Below are positions 25,122 through 32,841 of a stretch of DNA of 42,949 nucleotides, one piece after another. The translations under genes were made by a program, and so were the position numbers. The notes under the pieces were generated by a model. It did no database searches, was not told the origin of the DNA, and saw only the letters and a list, made by a program, of their open reading frames with translations. Each line of letters starts with the position of its first letter. Positions within the stretch are counted from its first letter, which is position 1. Source of the DNA: an uncultured Flavobacteriia bacterium (GTDB lineage Bacteria > Bacteroidota > Bacteroidia > Flavobacteriales_D > Crocinitomicaceae); NCBI GenBank assembly GCA_903928365.1, contig CAIYQV010000190.1:1-42949 (forward strand), given 5' to 3'.

Positions 25122-26918
25122 TTAATCATTCAATTTCAATACGGCCATAAATGCTTCCTGCGGCACTTCTACACGGCCAACTTGCCTCATTCGTTTCTTA
25201 CCTTCTTTCTGTTTTTCAAGGAGTTTGCGTTTCCTCGAAATATCTCCACCGTAACATTTTGCGGTTACATCTTTGCGCAAGGCTTTGATCGTTTCGCGCG
25301 CAATGACCTTCGCCCCAATGGCCGCCTGAATTGGAATTTCGAATTGTTGTCTTGGAATCAATTCTTTGAGTTTCACACAGATCTTTTTACCCAAATCATA
25401 GGCATTACTTCTGTGCACCAAGGCTGACAGTGCATCGAGTTGCTCGCCATTAAGCAGCATGTCCATGCGGATGAGGTCGGATTCCTTGTAGCCAATTGGA
25501 TGGTAATCAAAGGAAGCATAACCTCTGGAAACAGATTTCAATCTATCGTAAAAATCGAAAACGATCTCTGCAAGAGGCATTTCAAAGGTGATTTCAACAC
25601 GGTCTTGCGTTAGATATACCTGGTTCTTTAATTCACCACGCTTCTCGATACAAAGGGTCATGATCTGACCGATGTATTCTGATTTCGTGATGACTTGCGC
25701 TTTAATGTACGGTTCCTCAATACGGTCGATTCCCGCAGGATCAGGTAATTCAGAAGGGTTGTTTACGATCATTGCCAATTCCGGGTCCTTTCGCATGTAA
25801 CAGAAGTAAGATACGTTCGGCACCGTGGTGATCACGGTCATATTGAACTCGCGCTCGAGGCGTTCCTGAATGATCTCCATATGCAACATTCCCAGGAATC
25901 CACATCGGAAACCAAATCCCAAAGCTGCTGAAGATTCCGGTTCGAAGACCAATGAAGAATCGTTCAACTGCAATTTTTCCATGGAATAACGCAATTCTTC
26001 GTAGTCATCCGTTTCAACAGGATAAATACCTGCGAATACCATAGGCTTCACATCTTCGAAACCTTTGATGGCCGAGTCGCATGGGTTGTTTGCACTGGTT
26101 ATGGTGTCCCCTACTTTTACTTCATTCGCCTGCTTGATCCCTGAAATGATGTAACCCACATCTCCGGCTTTCACTTCGCTTTTCGGGCTGAGATCCATCT
26201 TAAGAATTCCGATCTCATCAGCATTATAATCTTTACCTGTATTGAAGAATTTTACTTTATCTCCTTTGCGGATGATTCCGTTTTTCACACGGTAGTAAGC
26301 AATAATTCCTCTGAAAGGATTAAATACCGAGTCAAAGATCATAGCTTGAAGTGGTGCTTTTTCGTCGCCAGTGGGTGCAGGGATGCGTTCAATCACCGCC
26401 TTCAGGATCGCATCTACTCCAAGCCCTGTTTTACCGGAAGCAGGGATCACTTCCGATGGATCGCATCCAATCAGATCAACGATCTGGTCTGTCACTTCCT
26501 CTGGCATAGCACCGGGCAAGTCCATTTTATTCAGTATGGGAATAATTTCCAAATCGTGCTCCAGAGCAAGATAAAGATTCGAAATGGTTTGTGCTTCGAT
26601 TCCCTGCGAAGCATCCACGATCAATAGCGCTCCTTCACAGGCTGCGATAGAGCGCGACACTTCATAAGAAAAATCTACGTGTCCGGGAGTATCGATGAGG
26701 TTCAGAATATATTCCTGTCCCTCGTATTTATAGTTCATCTGAATGGCGTGACTCTTGATCGTAATTCCGCGTTCACGTTCCAGATCCATATCGTCCAGTG
26801 CCTGAGCCTGCATTTCCCTGTCTGAAATGGTACCTGTAGTTTGCAGCAATCGGTCTGCGAGTGTACTTTTTCCATGGTCGATGTGAGCAATAATGCAAAA
26901 GTTGCGGATCTGTTTCAT
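25122..26918 (-). CDS. lepA: Elongation factor 4 (LepA)
   Basis: LepA is a ribosome-bound GTPase linked to back-translocation and 30S biogenesis. The 598-residue protein is full length. GTPase motifs are AHIDHGKSTLADRL (G1), RERGITIKSHAI (G2), LIDTPGHVDF (G3) and NKMDLPGA (G4). The LepA-specific C-terminal region (QAAIGAKVIARETIKALRKDVTAKCYGGD) is present. The start at 26918 is supported by an AGAGAGGAA Shine-Dalgarno-like stretch and by homology; the ATG at 27014 adds 32 residues and spans the promoter. It ends 18 nt before the bidirectional terminator. Confidence 0.97.
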   Translation of the reverse strand: MKQIRNFCIIAHIDHGKSTLADRLLQTTGTISDREMQAQALDDMDLERERGITIKSHAIQMNYKYEGQEYILNLIDTPGHVDFSYEVSRSIAACEGALLIVDASQGIEAQTISNLYLALEHDLEIIPILNKMDLPGAMPEEVTDQIVDLIGCDPSEVIPASGKTGLGVDAILKAVIERIPAPTGDEKAPLQAMIFDSVFNPFRGIIAYYRVKNGIIRKGDKVKFFNTGKDYNADEIGILKMDLSPKSEVKAGDVGYIISGIKQANEVKVGDTITSANNPCDSAIKGFEDVKPMVFAGIYPVETDDYEELRYSMEKLQLNDSSLVFEPESSAALGFGFRCGFLGMLHMEIIQERLEREFNMTVITTVPNVSYFCYMRKDPELAMIVNNPSELPDPAGIDRIEEPYIKAQVITKSEYIGQIMTLCIEKRGELKNQVYLTQDRVEITFEMPLAEIVFDFYDRLKSVSRGYASFDYHPIGYKESDLIRMDMLLNGEQLDALSALVHRSNAYDLGKKICVKLKELIPRQQFEIPIQAAIGAKVIARETIKALRKDVTAKCYGGDISRKRKLLEKQKEGKKRMRQVGRVEVPQEAFMAVLKLND

Positions 26919-26952
26919 AATTCGTTCCTCTCTGGGATGATGTGATGAGTTA

Positions 26953-26960
26953 CAAAGGTA
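26953..26960 (-). promoter_or_regulatory. lepA promoter -7 box
   Basis: The minus strand reads TACCTTTG, a perfect TAnnTTTG, 34 nt upstream of the lepA ATG. No convincing TTG lies at the expected -33 position. Confidence 0.55.
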
Positions 26961-27233
26961 TACAAAATAGCCGGGGTATAAAATAGGAAAGAGGGGCAGA
27001 ACCCCTCTCTCCAAAACCTAAACTACTACTACTTATGAAAACTAACTTTACAAGGTTGGAATTTCAAATCGTGTGCCACGTTTTTCAGTTCCCTTGCGCT
27101 GCTCAGTTAATTATTAAACGAAGGTCATTTTGAAAAATTACATTCGTTCGGTCATTTTAACGTTTATTTAGAAGTAAGGGTTGGCGCTATTCTACTTATT
27201 AACATTACACGTTGTTTAATTTTTTGAATCCAT

Positions 27234-27265
27234 TTGATTCTTTTTCATGTCCTTGTGTAATTTCG
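27234..27265 (+). promoter_or_regulatory. Possible ftsX operon promoter
   Basis: TTG at 27234-27236, a 21-nt spacer and TAATTTCG at 27258-27265 (one mismatch from TAnnTTTG) lie 6 nt before the ftsX ATG. If used, the mRNA would be nearly leaderless. Confidence 0.35.
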
Positions 27266-27271
27266 TATCGT

Positions 27272-28162
27272 ATGGCTTCAGGAGTAGAAAAATACAGCAA
27301 ACGCGGTGTACGAACAAGTTATGTGTCGACGGTATTAGGAATTTCATTGGTGTTGTTCATGATCGGTTTAGTCATGGGTGGTGTCATTGGATTAAAGAAT
27401 GTAGAGAAACAGGCGAAAGAATCTTTGCAGGGTGACTTGTTCTTTAAACCTCAGTTAAATTCAGCGGATATCAAACAGATCGAACAAGAACTAAAGACCT
27501 GGGGCCAGTTCAAGGAGGTGTTTTTCGTTTCACCCGATCGTGCCATCGAAGAATTCAGCGGAACGGATCAGAATGCCGACCAGATCCTCAGTGTCTTTGA
27601 AGGAGACAACCCTCTGCCCCCAACGGTGGGATTCAAGCCGAAAGCCGAATTTGCCACCAAAGAGGGAATGGCAAAGATCAAGAAAGCGTTGCTGAAGGCA
27701 TATCCCGATCAGATCGATGAAGTGAATTATGACAAGTCAAGTGTGGAAACGGTCAGCCTCGGTTTCGGGCAGTTTGTCTTTTTGTTTCTGGTCGTGGCTT
27801 TATTACTGATCGTCGTGGCAGTAGCCATGATTAATAATACTATTCGACTGGCTTTGTATTCGAAACGTTTTACCATTAAAACCATGCAGTTGGTGGGAGC
27901 AACATCAACCTACATCCGTCGGCCCTTCTTGCGTCAGTCTATTTTGCAGGGAATCATTTCTTCCTTGATCGGACTCGCCTTACTTATGACCTTATTCTTT
28001 GCGCTCAACAATACGCTTGAATCATTGGAAATCTCCTTTACAGCCGAAGGGTTGGGTATTTTGATCGGTTCCGTTTTTGTCTCAGGAATACTTCTAACAC
28101 TGGTTTCCACATGGATCGCTCTTAACAAGTATTTGCGAATGAAGTTGGACGATTTGTATTAA
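27272..28162 (+). CDS. ftsX: Cell-division permease-like protein FtsX
   Basis: FtsX, with the ATPase FtsE, forms an inner-membrane complex that activates peptidoglycan hydrolases at the division site. The 296-residue protein starts at MASGVEKYSKRGVRTSY, as Bacteroidota homologues do; an upstream ATG at 27212 adds 20 residues. It has one N-terminal helix (about 20-45), a periplasmic domain (about 50-165) and three C-terminal helices, with the conserved LYSKRFTIKTMQLVGATSTYIRRPFL cytoplasmic segment between them. ftsE is not adjacent, which is usual in this phylum. It leads the conserved ftsX-DUF3098-uppP-truB cluster. Confidence 0.92.
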   Translation: MASGVEKYSKRGVRTSYVSTVLGISLVLFMIGLVMGGVIGLKNVEKQAKESLQGDLFFKPQLNSADIKQIEQELKTWGQFKEVFFVSPDRAIEEFSGTDQNADQILSVFEGDNPLPPTVGFKPKAEFATKEGMAKIKKALLKAYPDQIDEVNYDKSSVETVSLGFGQFVFLFLVVALLLIVVAVAMINNTIRLALYSKRFTIKTMQLVGATSTYIRRPFLRQSILQGIISSLIGLALLMTLFFALNNTLESLEISFTAEGLGILIGSVFVSGILLTLVSTWIALNKYLRMKLDDLY

Positions 28163-28171
28163 TTTCGTGAT

Positions 28172-28432
28172 ATGGAAGTAAAAAAAGAACAGCATTCAGG
28201 GGAAAACCCAAAGTTCGGTTTTAAAGCAGCAAATTACCGTTTGCTTTTAATAGGATTAGTGATCAATGTTATTGGTTTCATATTAATGATCGGGGGCGCC
28301 TCTCAGGATCCGGATAAATTTGATGCGAATGAATTGTTCAGCACACAACGAATCACACTTGCACCTATTTTGATCGTAGCAGGATATATTGTTATCCTAT
28401 ACTCGATCATGAAACGCCCGAAAAACGCCTAA
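28172..28432 (+). CDS. DUF3098 membrane protein
   Basis: This 86-residue protein has two hydrophobic helices (about 22-42 and 63-82) joined by a short loop. The N-terminus, FGFKAANYRLLLIGLVINVIG, and the loop, GGASQDPDKFDANELFSTQR, are characteristic of DUF3098, a family of unknown function found almost only in Bacteroidota. It sits 9 nt after ftsX and 1 nt before uppP, so it is part of the same transcript. Its invariant position between these genes suggests a link to cell-envelope synthesis or division. Confidence 0.9.
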   Translation: MEVKKEQHSGENPKFGFKAANYRLLLIGLVINVIGFILMIGGASQDPDKFDANELFSTQRITLAPILIVAGYIVILYSIMKRPKNA

Positions 28433-28433
28433 A

Positions 28434-29243
28434 ATGGATTTGATCCAGGCCATTATACTGGCAATCGTGGAGGGACTTACAGAGTTTCTTCCGGTATCTT
28501 CTACAGCTCACATGATTTTCACCAGTGCAGCTTTCCAGACGGAAGGAGATGCGTTTGTCAAAATGTTTCAGGTTTCCATTCAGTTTGGTGCTATTCTCGC
28601 CGTATTGGTCCTTTACACAAAGAAATTCTTCAATTTTCGTTCGGTACAATTTTATGTCAAATTGGCTTTCGCTGTTATTCCAGCGTTGGTTCTTGGGAAA
28701 TTGTTTGACGATAAAATTGAAGCAATACTTGAGAAACCCATTCCTATTGCGATTGCGCTCGTCGTTGGCGGTGTAATCCTACTATTTATCGATAAGCTGT
28801 TTCGTGATCCAGTCATCTTTGAAGAAGAGAAACTGAGTATTCGAAAAGCGGTGACTATCGGTTTTTGGCAATGCCTCGCCATGATGCCCGGAACAAGTCG
28901 CTCCGCAGCATCTATCATTGGCGGAATGCAACAAGGACTGTCACGTAAGCTGGCAGCCGAATTTTCCTTTTTTCTGGCTGTTCCGACGATGTTGGCAGTT
29001 ACGTGTTATTCAATTTTTCTGAAAGACTGGAATTATCAGGGTAAAGAACAGCATGGTTATGAAATGATCATGAGTTCATCGGATAACATATTGTATTTTG
29101 CACTTGGAAATATCATTGCTTTTTTAGTTGCCGTATTTGCCATCAAATTCTTTATTGGAATCATTGAAAAATATGGCTTCCGCATCTGGGGATGGTACCG
29201 AATTCTTGCCGGAATTATTTTATTGATCCTCTTTTCTATCTGA
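28434..29243 (+). CDS. uppP: Undecaprenyl-diphosphate phosphatase
   Basis: UppP (BacA) recycles undecaprenyl diphosphate to the monophosphate carrier used for peptidoglycan and surface polysaccharides. Overexpression of the family gives bacitracin resistance. The 269-residue integral membrane protein has the two catalytic motifs EGLTEFLPVSSTAH (13-26) and MPGTSRSAASIIGG (151-164), with eight or so helices. It is flanked by DUF3098 and truB; its TGA overlaps the truB ATG (TGATG at 29241-29245), so translation is coupled. Confidence 0.95.
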   Translation: MDLIQAIILAIVEGLTEFLPVSSTAHMIFTSAAFQTEGDAFVKMFQVSIQFGAILAVLVLYTKKFFNFRSVQFYVKLAFAVIPALVLGKLFDDKIEAILEKPIPIAIALVVGGVILLFIDKLFRDPVIFEEEKLSIRKAVTIGFWQCLAMMPGTSRSAASIIGGMQQGLSRKLAAEFSFFLAVPTMLAVTCYSIFLKDWNYQGKEQHGYEMIMSSSDNILYFALGNIIAFLVAVFAIKFFIGIIEKYGFRIWGWYRILAGIILLILFSI

Positions 29244-29932
29244 TGGATTTTCTGGAAGGCACAACCTTACTCGTAGATAAACCCTACGAATGGACGTCAT
29301 TCGATGTGGTAAACAAGTTGCGCTGGAATATCAAGCAGCACTTTAACCTTAAAAAGGTAAAAGTCGGACATGCAGGCACCCTGGATCCGTTGGCCACAGG
29401 ACTACTGGTGATTTGCGTAGGTAAGCACACCAAGAAGATCGATGAATACATGGTAGGTAAAAAGGAGTACACAGGGACCATTCTTCTGGGCAAAACGACC
29501 CCTTCGTATGATCTTGAAACACCTTTTGATCGTGAAAGTTCTACTGAAGGGATTACCTCCGAAAAAATCATTGAAGCGGCCTCTCATTTGACAGGGATGA
29601 TTCAGCAGGTGCCTCCTGTTTTTTCGGCTAAGCAGGTCGATGGAAAACGTGCGTATGATCTCGCAAGAGAAGGCAAACCGGTCGAATTAAAATCAAACAT
29701 GGTTCAAGTGGATGTGTTTGAAATAGATGTAACACGGTTTCCGGAAGTAGATTTTCGCATTGTATGTTCCAAGGGGACCTACATTCGCTCCCTTGCGCAC
29801 GACATGGGTCAGGCACTTGGCTGTGGTGGCACCTTGATCGCATTACGACGCACAAAATCAGGTGATTTTTCGATTGCGGATGCCCTTCAAGTAGAGGATT
29901 GTATCGCTCATATTCGCGCTCTTCCGAAATGA
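29243..29932 (+). CDS. truB: tRNA pseudouridine-55 synthase
   Basis: TruB makes pseudouridine 55 in the T-loop of tRNAs. The 229-residue protein starts at the ATG overlapping the uppP stop; the family begins just here (MDFLEGTTLLVDKPYEWTSF). Motif II is VKVGHAGTLDPLATGLL with catalytic Asp48. CSKGTYIRSLAHDMG and a C-terminal ALRRTKSGDFSI are also present. It is shorter than proteobacterial TruB because it lacks the C-terminal PUA-like domain, as is usual in Bacteroidota. queA follows with its own promoter. Confidence 0.95.
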   Translation: MDFLEGTTLLVDKPYEWTSFDVVNKLRWNIKQHFNLKKVKVGHAGTLDPLATGLLVICVGKHTKKIDEYMVGKKEYTGTILLGKTTPSYDLETPFDRESSTEGITSEKIIEAASHLTGMIQQVPPVFSAKQVDGKRAYDLAREGKPVELKSNMVQVDVFEIDVTRFPEVDFRIVCSKGTYIRSLAHDMGQALGCGGTLIALRRTKSGDFSIADALQVEDCIAHIRALPK

Positions 29933-29936
29933 ATGC

Positions 29937-29967
29937 TTGACAAGGCCTCTTTCATATTGTATCTTTG
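29937..29967 (+). promoter_or_regulatory. queA promoter
   Basis: TTG at 29937-29939, a 20-nt spacer and a perfect TATCTTTG at 29960-29967 match the Bacteroidota consensus. The box is 25 nt before the queA ATG at 29993. Confidence 0.75.
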
Positions 29968-29992
29968 CACTCCAAAAAAATAAATCGTCCTT

Positions 29993-31051
29993 ATGAGTAA
30001 AATGAAACTTTCCGATTTCAGCTTCCATTTACCGGAAGAACTGATCGCGGAATATCCTAGTGAAAATCGCGATGAAGCGCGCCTGATGGTGATCCACCGT
30101 GAATCTGGAAAGATCGAACATAAATTGTTTAAGGACATTATCAATTACTTCTCGGACGGAGATGTGATGATCATGAACAATACACGCGTATTTCCAGCAC
30201 GTATGTATGGAAATAAAGAAAAGACAGGTGCGAAGATCGAAGTATTTCTGCTGCGAGAATTGAATCGTGAAAGTTTACTTTGGGATGTTTTGGTTGATCC
30301 TGCGCGTAAGATCCGTATCGGAAATAAATTGTATTTCGGAGATGATGATTCACTGGTGGCAGAAGTGATTGACAATACCACATCTCGCGGGCGCACACTT
30401 CGTTTCCTTTTTGATGGTCCTTATGAAGAATTCAAGGCGAAGATCACCGAATTAGGTGAAACACCGCTTCCAAAGTATATCAAACGCGAGGTTGAACCAC
30501 AGGACGAGGATCGTTACCAAACCATTTTCGCGAAAGTGGAAGGAGCTGTGGCAGCACCAACTGCCGGACTGCATTTCTCTCGTGAGTTGATGAAACGTCT
30601 TGAATTAAAAGGAGTCAATTTTGCTGAGGTGACACTACATGTTGGTTTGGGAACATTTAGACCTGTAGAGGTGGAAGATCTTACGAAACATAAAATGGAT
30701 TCAGAACAGGTGATCATCACTGAGAAATGCTCTGAGATCGTGAACGAAGCTAAGCGAAATAAACGTCGTGTATGTGCTGTGGGTACTACTTCCATGCGTT
30801 CCATCGAAACATCCGTGTCTACGGATGGGATGCTTAAGCCATATGATGGGTGGACGAATAAGTTCATTTTCCCTCCTTATGATTTCAGTGTTGCGGATTG
30901 TTTGATCACTAATTTCCACACACCGCTATCCACCTTGCTAATGATGATTTCTGCATTCTGTGGACATGATCTGATGATGGAAGCATACAAGCAGGCGGTA
31001 GATGAGAAATACCGATTCTACTCTTATGGTGACGCGATGTTGATCATCTGA
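29993..31051 (+). CDS. queA: tRNA preQ1(34) S-adenosylmethionine ribosyltransferase-isomerase
   Basis: QueA transfers and rearranges the ribosyl group of S-adenosylmethionine onto preQ1 in tRNA, forming epoxyqueuosine. The 352-residue protein matches throughout: LSDFSFHLPEELIAEYPSE, the MNNTRVFPARM block, VEGAVAAPTAGLHFS, NFAEVTLHVGLGTFRPV, and the C-terminal TNFHTPLSTLLMMISAFCG. ATG at 30002 (MKLSDF) is an equally likely start and would be closer to typical homologues; the ATG at 29993 adds three residues. A terminator follows at 31081-31105. The truB-queA pairing places two tRNA-modification genes together. Confidence 0.96.
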   Translation: MSKMKLSDFSFHLPEELIAEYPSENRDEARLMVIHRESGKIEHKLFKDIINYFSDGDVMIMNNTRVFPARMYGNKEKTGAKIEVFLLRELNRESLLWDVLVDPARKIRIGNKLYFGDDDSLVAEVIDNTTSRGRTLRFLFDGPYEEFKAKITELGETPLPKYIKREVEPQDEDRYQTIFAKVEGAVAAPTAGLHFSRELMKRLELKGVNFAEVTLHVGLGTFRPVEVEDLTKHKMDSEQVIITEKCSEIVNEAKRNKRRVCAVGTTSMRSIETSVSTDGMLKPYDGWTNKFIFPPYDFSVADCLITNFHTPLSTLLMMISAFCGHDLMMEAYKQAVDEKYRFYSYGDAMLII

Positions 31052-31080
31052 TCACAAAGAAAAATAAATTGAAACCGGAG

Positions 31081-31105
31081 AAAGGGAGGCGACGCTTCCC
31101 TTTTT
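31081..31105 (+). terminator. Intrinsic terminator after queA
   Basis: AAAGGGAGGC and GCTTCCCTTT form a 10-bp stem (one G-T wobble) with a 3-nt loop, followed by further T. It lies 29 nt past the queA stop and abuts the end of the convergent glycosyltransferase gene. Confidence 0.75.
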
Positions 31106-31816
31106 CTATTTAACGAAGCGGTATTTGAAAATGCAGAATATAGCGCGGAATCCGTCTTTCCATCCGATCTTTTTCCCTTCCTCGTAGGTCCGACCGTAAT
31201 AAGAGATGCCCACCTCGTAAATTCGAATTTTGGGTTTTCTGGCAAGTTTCGCAGTGATCTCAGGTTCAATACCAAATCTGCGCTCCGTGATGTTGATGTC
31301 TTTTGCTATGGAGCTTCGTATAAGCTTATAACACGTTTCCATGTCTGTTAAATTCAGATTGGTCATCATGTTGGAAAGAAAAGTCAGGAACTTATTTCCG
31401 ATAGAATGCCAGAAGAAAAGGATGCGGTGTGGGTGATGACCAATAAAGCGGGAACCATAAACCACATCCGCATTATCCATGAAAACAGGTTTAAGTAACA
31501 GATTGTATTCCTGAGGATCGTATTCCAGGTCTGCATCCTGAATGATGAGGTAGTCACCGGAACATTCTTTTATTGCTCTGTTGATTGCGGCGCCTTTACC
31601 CATGTTCTTTTCTTGTGAGAACAAGCAAATATTCATTTCAGGATTGGCCGCCATAAACTCCTGTGCCTTTTCGATTGTTTTATCCCTTGAACAGTCATTG
31701 ACAATGACGATCTCCTTCGTAACACCATGATCCAGCTCCACTTCCTTTACTTTTTGAAGAATTGTTTGGATCGTCTGCTCTTCGTTGTATGCAGGAATCA
31801 GAATGGATAATTTCAT
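31106..31816 (-). CDS. Family 2 glycosyltransferase (dolichol-phosphate-mannose-synthase-like)
   Basis: This 236-residue GT-A enzyme transfers a sugar from a nucleotide donor, probably to a polyprenyl phosphate. Motifs are LSILIPAYNEEQTI at the N-terminus, EIVIVNDCSRDKT, NMGKGAAINRAI, the DxD-type LIIQDADLEYDP, and YGSRFIGHHPHR. MTNLNLTDMETCYKLIR and the GIEPEITAKLAR block are typical of the DPM1-like branch. There is no C-terminal membrane domain, so it should be peripheral. It stands alone and is preceded by a perfect -7 box at 31841-31848. Confidence 0.9.
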   Translation of the reverse strand: MKLSILIPAYNEEQTIQTILQKVKEVELDHGVTKEIVIVNDCSRDKTIEKAQEFMAANPEMNICLFSQEKNMGKGAAINRAIKECSGDYLIIQDADLEYDPQEYNLLLKPVFMDNADVVYGSRFIGHHPHRILFFWHSIGNKFLTFLSNMMTNLNLTDMETCYKLIRSSIAKDINITERRFGIEPEITAKLARKPKIRIYEVGISYYGRTYEEGKKIGWKDGFRAIFCIFKYRFVK

Positions 31817-31840
31817 TTTAGCTTTCTCTTGGAGTCATAC

Positions 31841-31848
31841 AAAAGTAT
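31841..31848 (-). promoter_or_regulatory. Promoter -7 box of the glycosyltransferase gene
   Basis: Minus-strand TACTTTTG is a perfect TAnnTTTG, 24 nt before the ATG at 31816. No clear TTG was seen at -33. Confidence 0.55.
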
Positions 31849-31917
31849 AAAAGTTAATGGATTAGGTAAAGTAAGAAGAAAGGAGCTGAATCCCGCAACC
31901 GTTCCATGTATAATTGT

Positions 31918-31925
31918 TATTTTTG
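31918..31925 (+). promoter_or_regulatory. Promoter -7 box of the oxidase-biogenesis operon
   Basis: TATTTTTG is a perfect TAnnTTTG, 16 nt before the ctaB ATG at 31942. The -33 position has no exact TTG. It is the only plausible promoter for the cluster running to 37265. Confidence 0.55.
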
Positions 31926-31941
31926 CAGCATAAAATAAGAC

Positions 31942-32835
31942 ATGGAGGTCACCACCGAAAAGCGCTCCGGTTCAGGTAAACTAAAGTCCTATCTGATCTT
32001 TACCAAGTTCAGGCTTTCCTCACTTGTCATCCTTTCTGCTTTGTCAGGTTATTTATTTGCCGGTGGAACTGATGGTTTGACGGTAACGTATCTTATGTTG
32101 GGCGGACTTCTTGTTACCGCTGCATCGAATGGTGCCAATCAGATCTGGGAGAGAGACCTGGATAAGTTGATGAAACGCACTGAAAAGAGACCTATTCCAA
32201 CTGATCAGATGAGTTTAACAGAGGCGTACGCTATTGTAGTTTTTTGTCTTATTTCTGGATCAACGCTGCTTTTTCTGATTAATTTATATTCGGCACTGCT
32301 GGGAATAGCTGCATTTGCTTCCTATGTGTTTGTTTATACTCCGCTTAAACGTGTTACACCATGGGCTGTTTTTGTCGGGGCATTTCCGGGAGCAATCCCG
32401 CCTATGCTGGGAGCTATTGCCCACACGAATGATTTTGGGTTGCTTCCGGGCGTATTGTTTTTTGTGCAATTTGTGTGGCAGTTTCCACATTTCTGGGCGA
32501 TTGCCTGGGTGGTCTTTGATGACTATAAGGCAGGTGGATTCTCTTTATTGCCCGCGGCAGATGGCAGATCAAAGTCCTCAGCTTTTCAGATCATGGTCTA
32601 CTCGCTGGCATTGATCCCGTTCAGTTTGTTGCCATGGTTACTCGGATGGACTGGCACGGTGACGCTTGTTGTAGCGTCTCTCTGTAGTGCACTTTTCTTC
32701 CAATATGCTTACAGATTGTATCATTCGTGTGAAACTTCAGATGCGCGTAAACTCATGTTCGCTTCATTTGTTTATTTACCGATCATACAATTTGTGTATG
32801 TCTTCGATAAGGTTGAAAGTATTATTCCAAAATAA
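31942..32835 (+). CDS. ctaB: Heme O synthase (protoheme IX farnesyltransferase)
   Basis: This UbiA-type prenyltransferase adds farnesyl to heme B, giving heme O for cytochrome oxidases. The 297-residue protein has about eight to nine membrane helices. The first Asp-rich motif is NGANQIWERDLDKLMKRT (N...D...D), followed by KRPIP. The second is found in WVVFDDYKAGGFSLLP. It leads the cluster ctaB-coxIII-coxIII-coxIV-SCO-SCO-DUF420, the usual Bacteroidota arrangement for an aa3-type oxidase; subunits I and II are not in this window. The next gene starts 6 nt downstream. Confidence 0.95.
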   Translation: MEVTTEKRSGSGKLKSYLIFTKFRLSSLVILSALSGYLFAGGTDGLTVTYLMLGGLLVTAASNGANQIWERDLDKLMKRTEKRPIPTDQMSLTEAYAIVVFCLISGSTLLFLINLYSALLGIAAFASYVFVYTPLKRVTPWAVFVGAFPGAIPPMLGAIAHTNDFGLLPGVLFFVQFVWQFPHFWAIAWVVFDDYKAGGFSLLPAADGRSKSSAFQIMVYSLALIPFSLLPWLLGWTGTVTLVVASLCSALFFQYAYRLYHSCETSDARKLMFASFVYLPIIQFVYVFDKVESIIPK

Positions 32836-32841
32836 GTTGCC

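Larger units (their letters stand above)
26919..27271. other. 353-bp region between lepA and ftsX, with an orphan leader
   Basis: Besides the lepA promoter it holds a 7-bp hairpin AGAGGGG-cagaa-CCCCTCT (26990-27008) and the stretch CCAAAACCTAAAC (27011-27023). An ACT repeat and an ATG at 27035 follow. From that ATG only 32 codons are open (MKTNFTRLEFQIVCH..., stop ending at 27133). The rest, up to ftsX, is AT-rich with no other feature I can support except a TAATTTCG box at 27258-27265, one mismatch from the -7 consensus. Confidence 0.5.
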
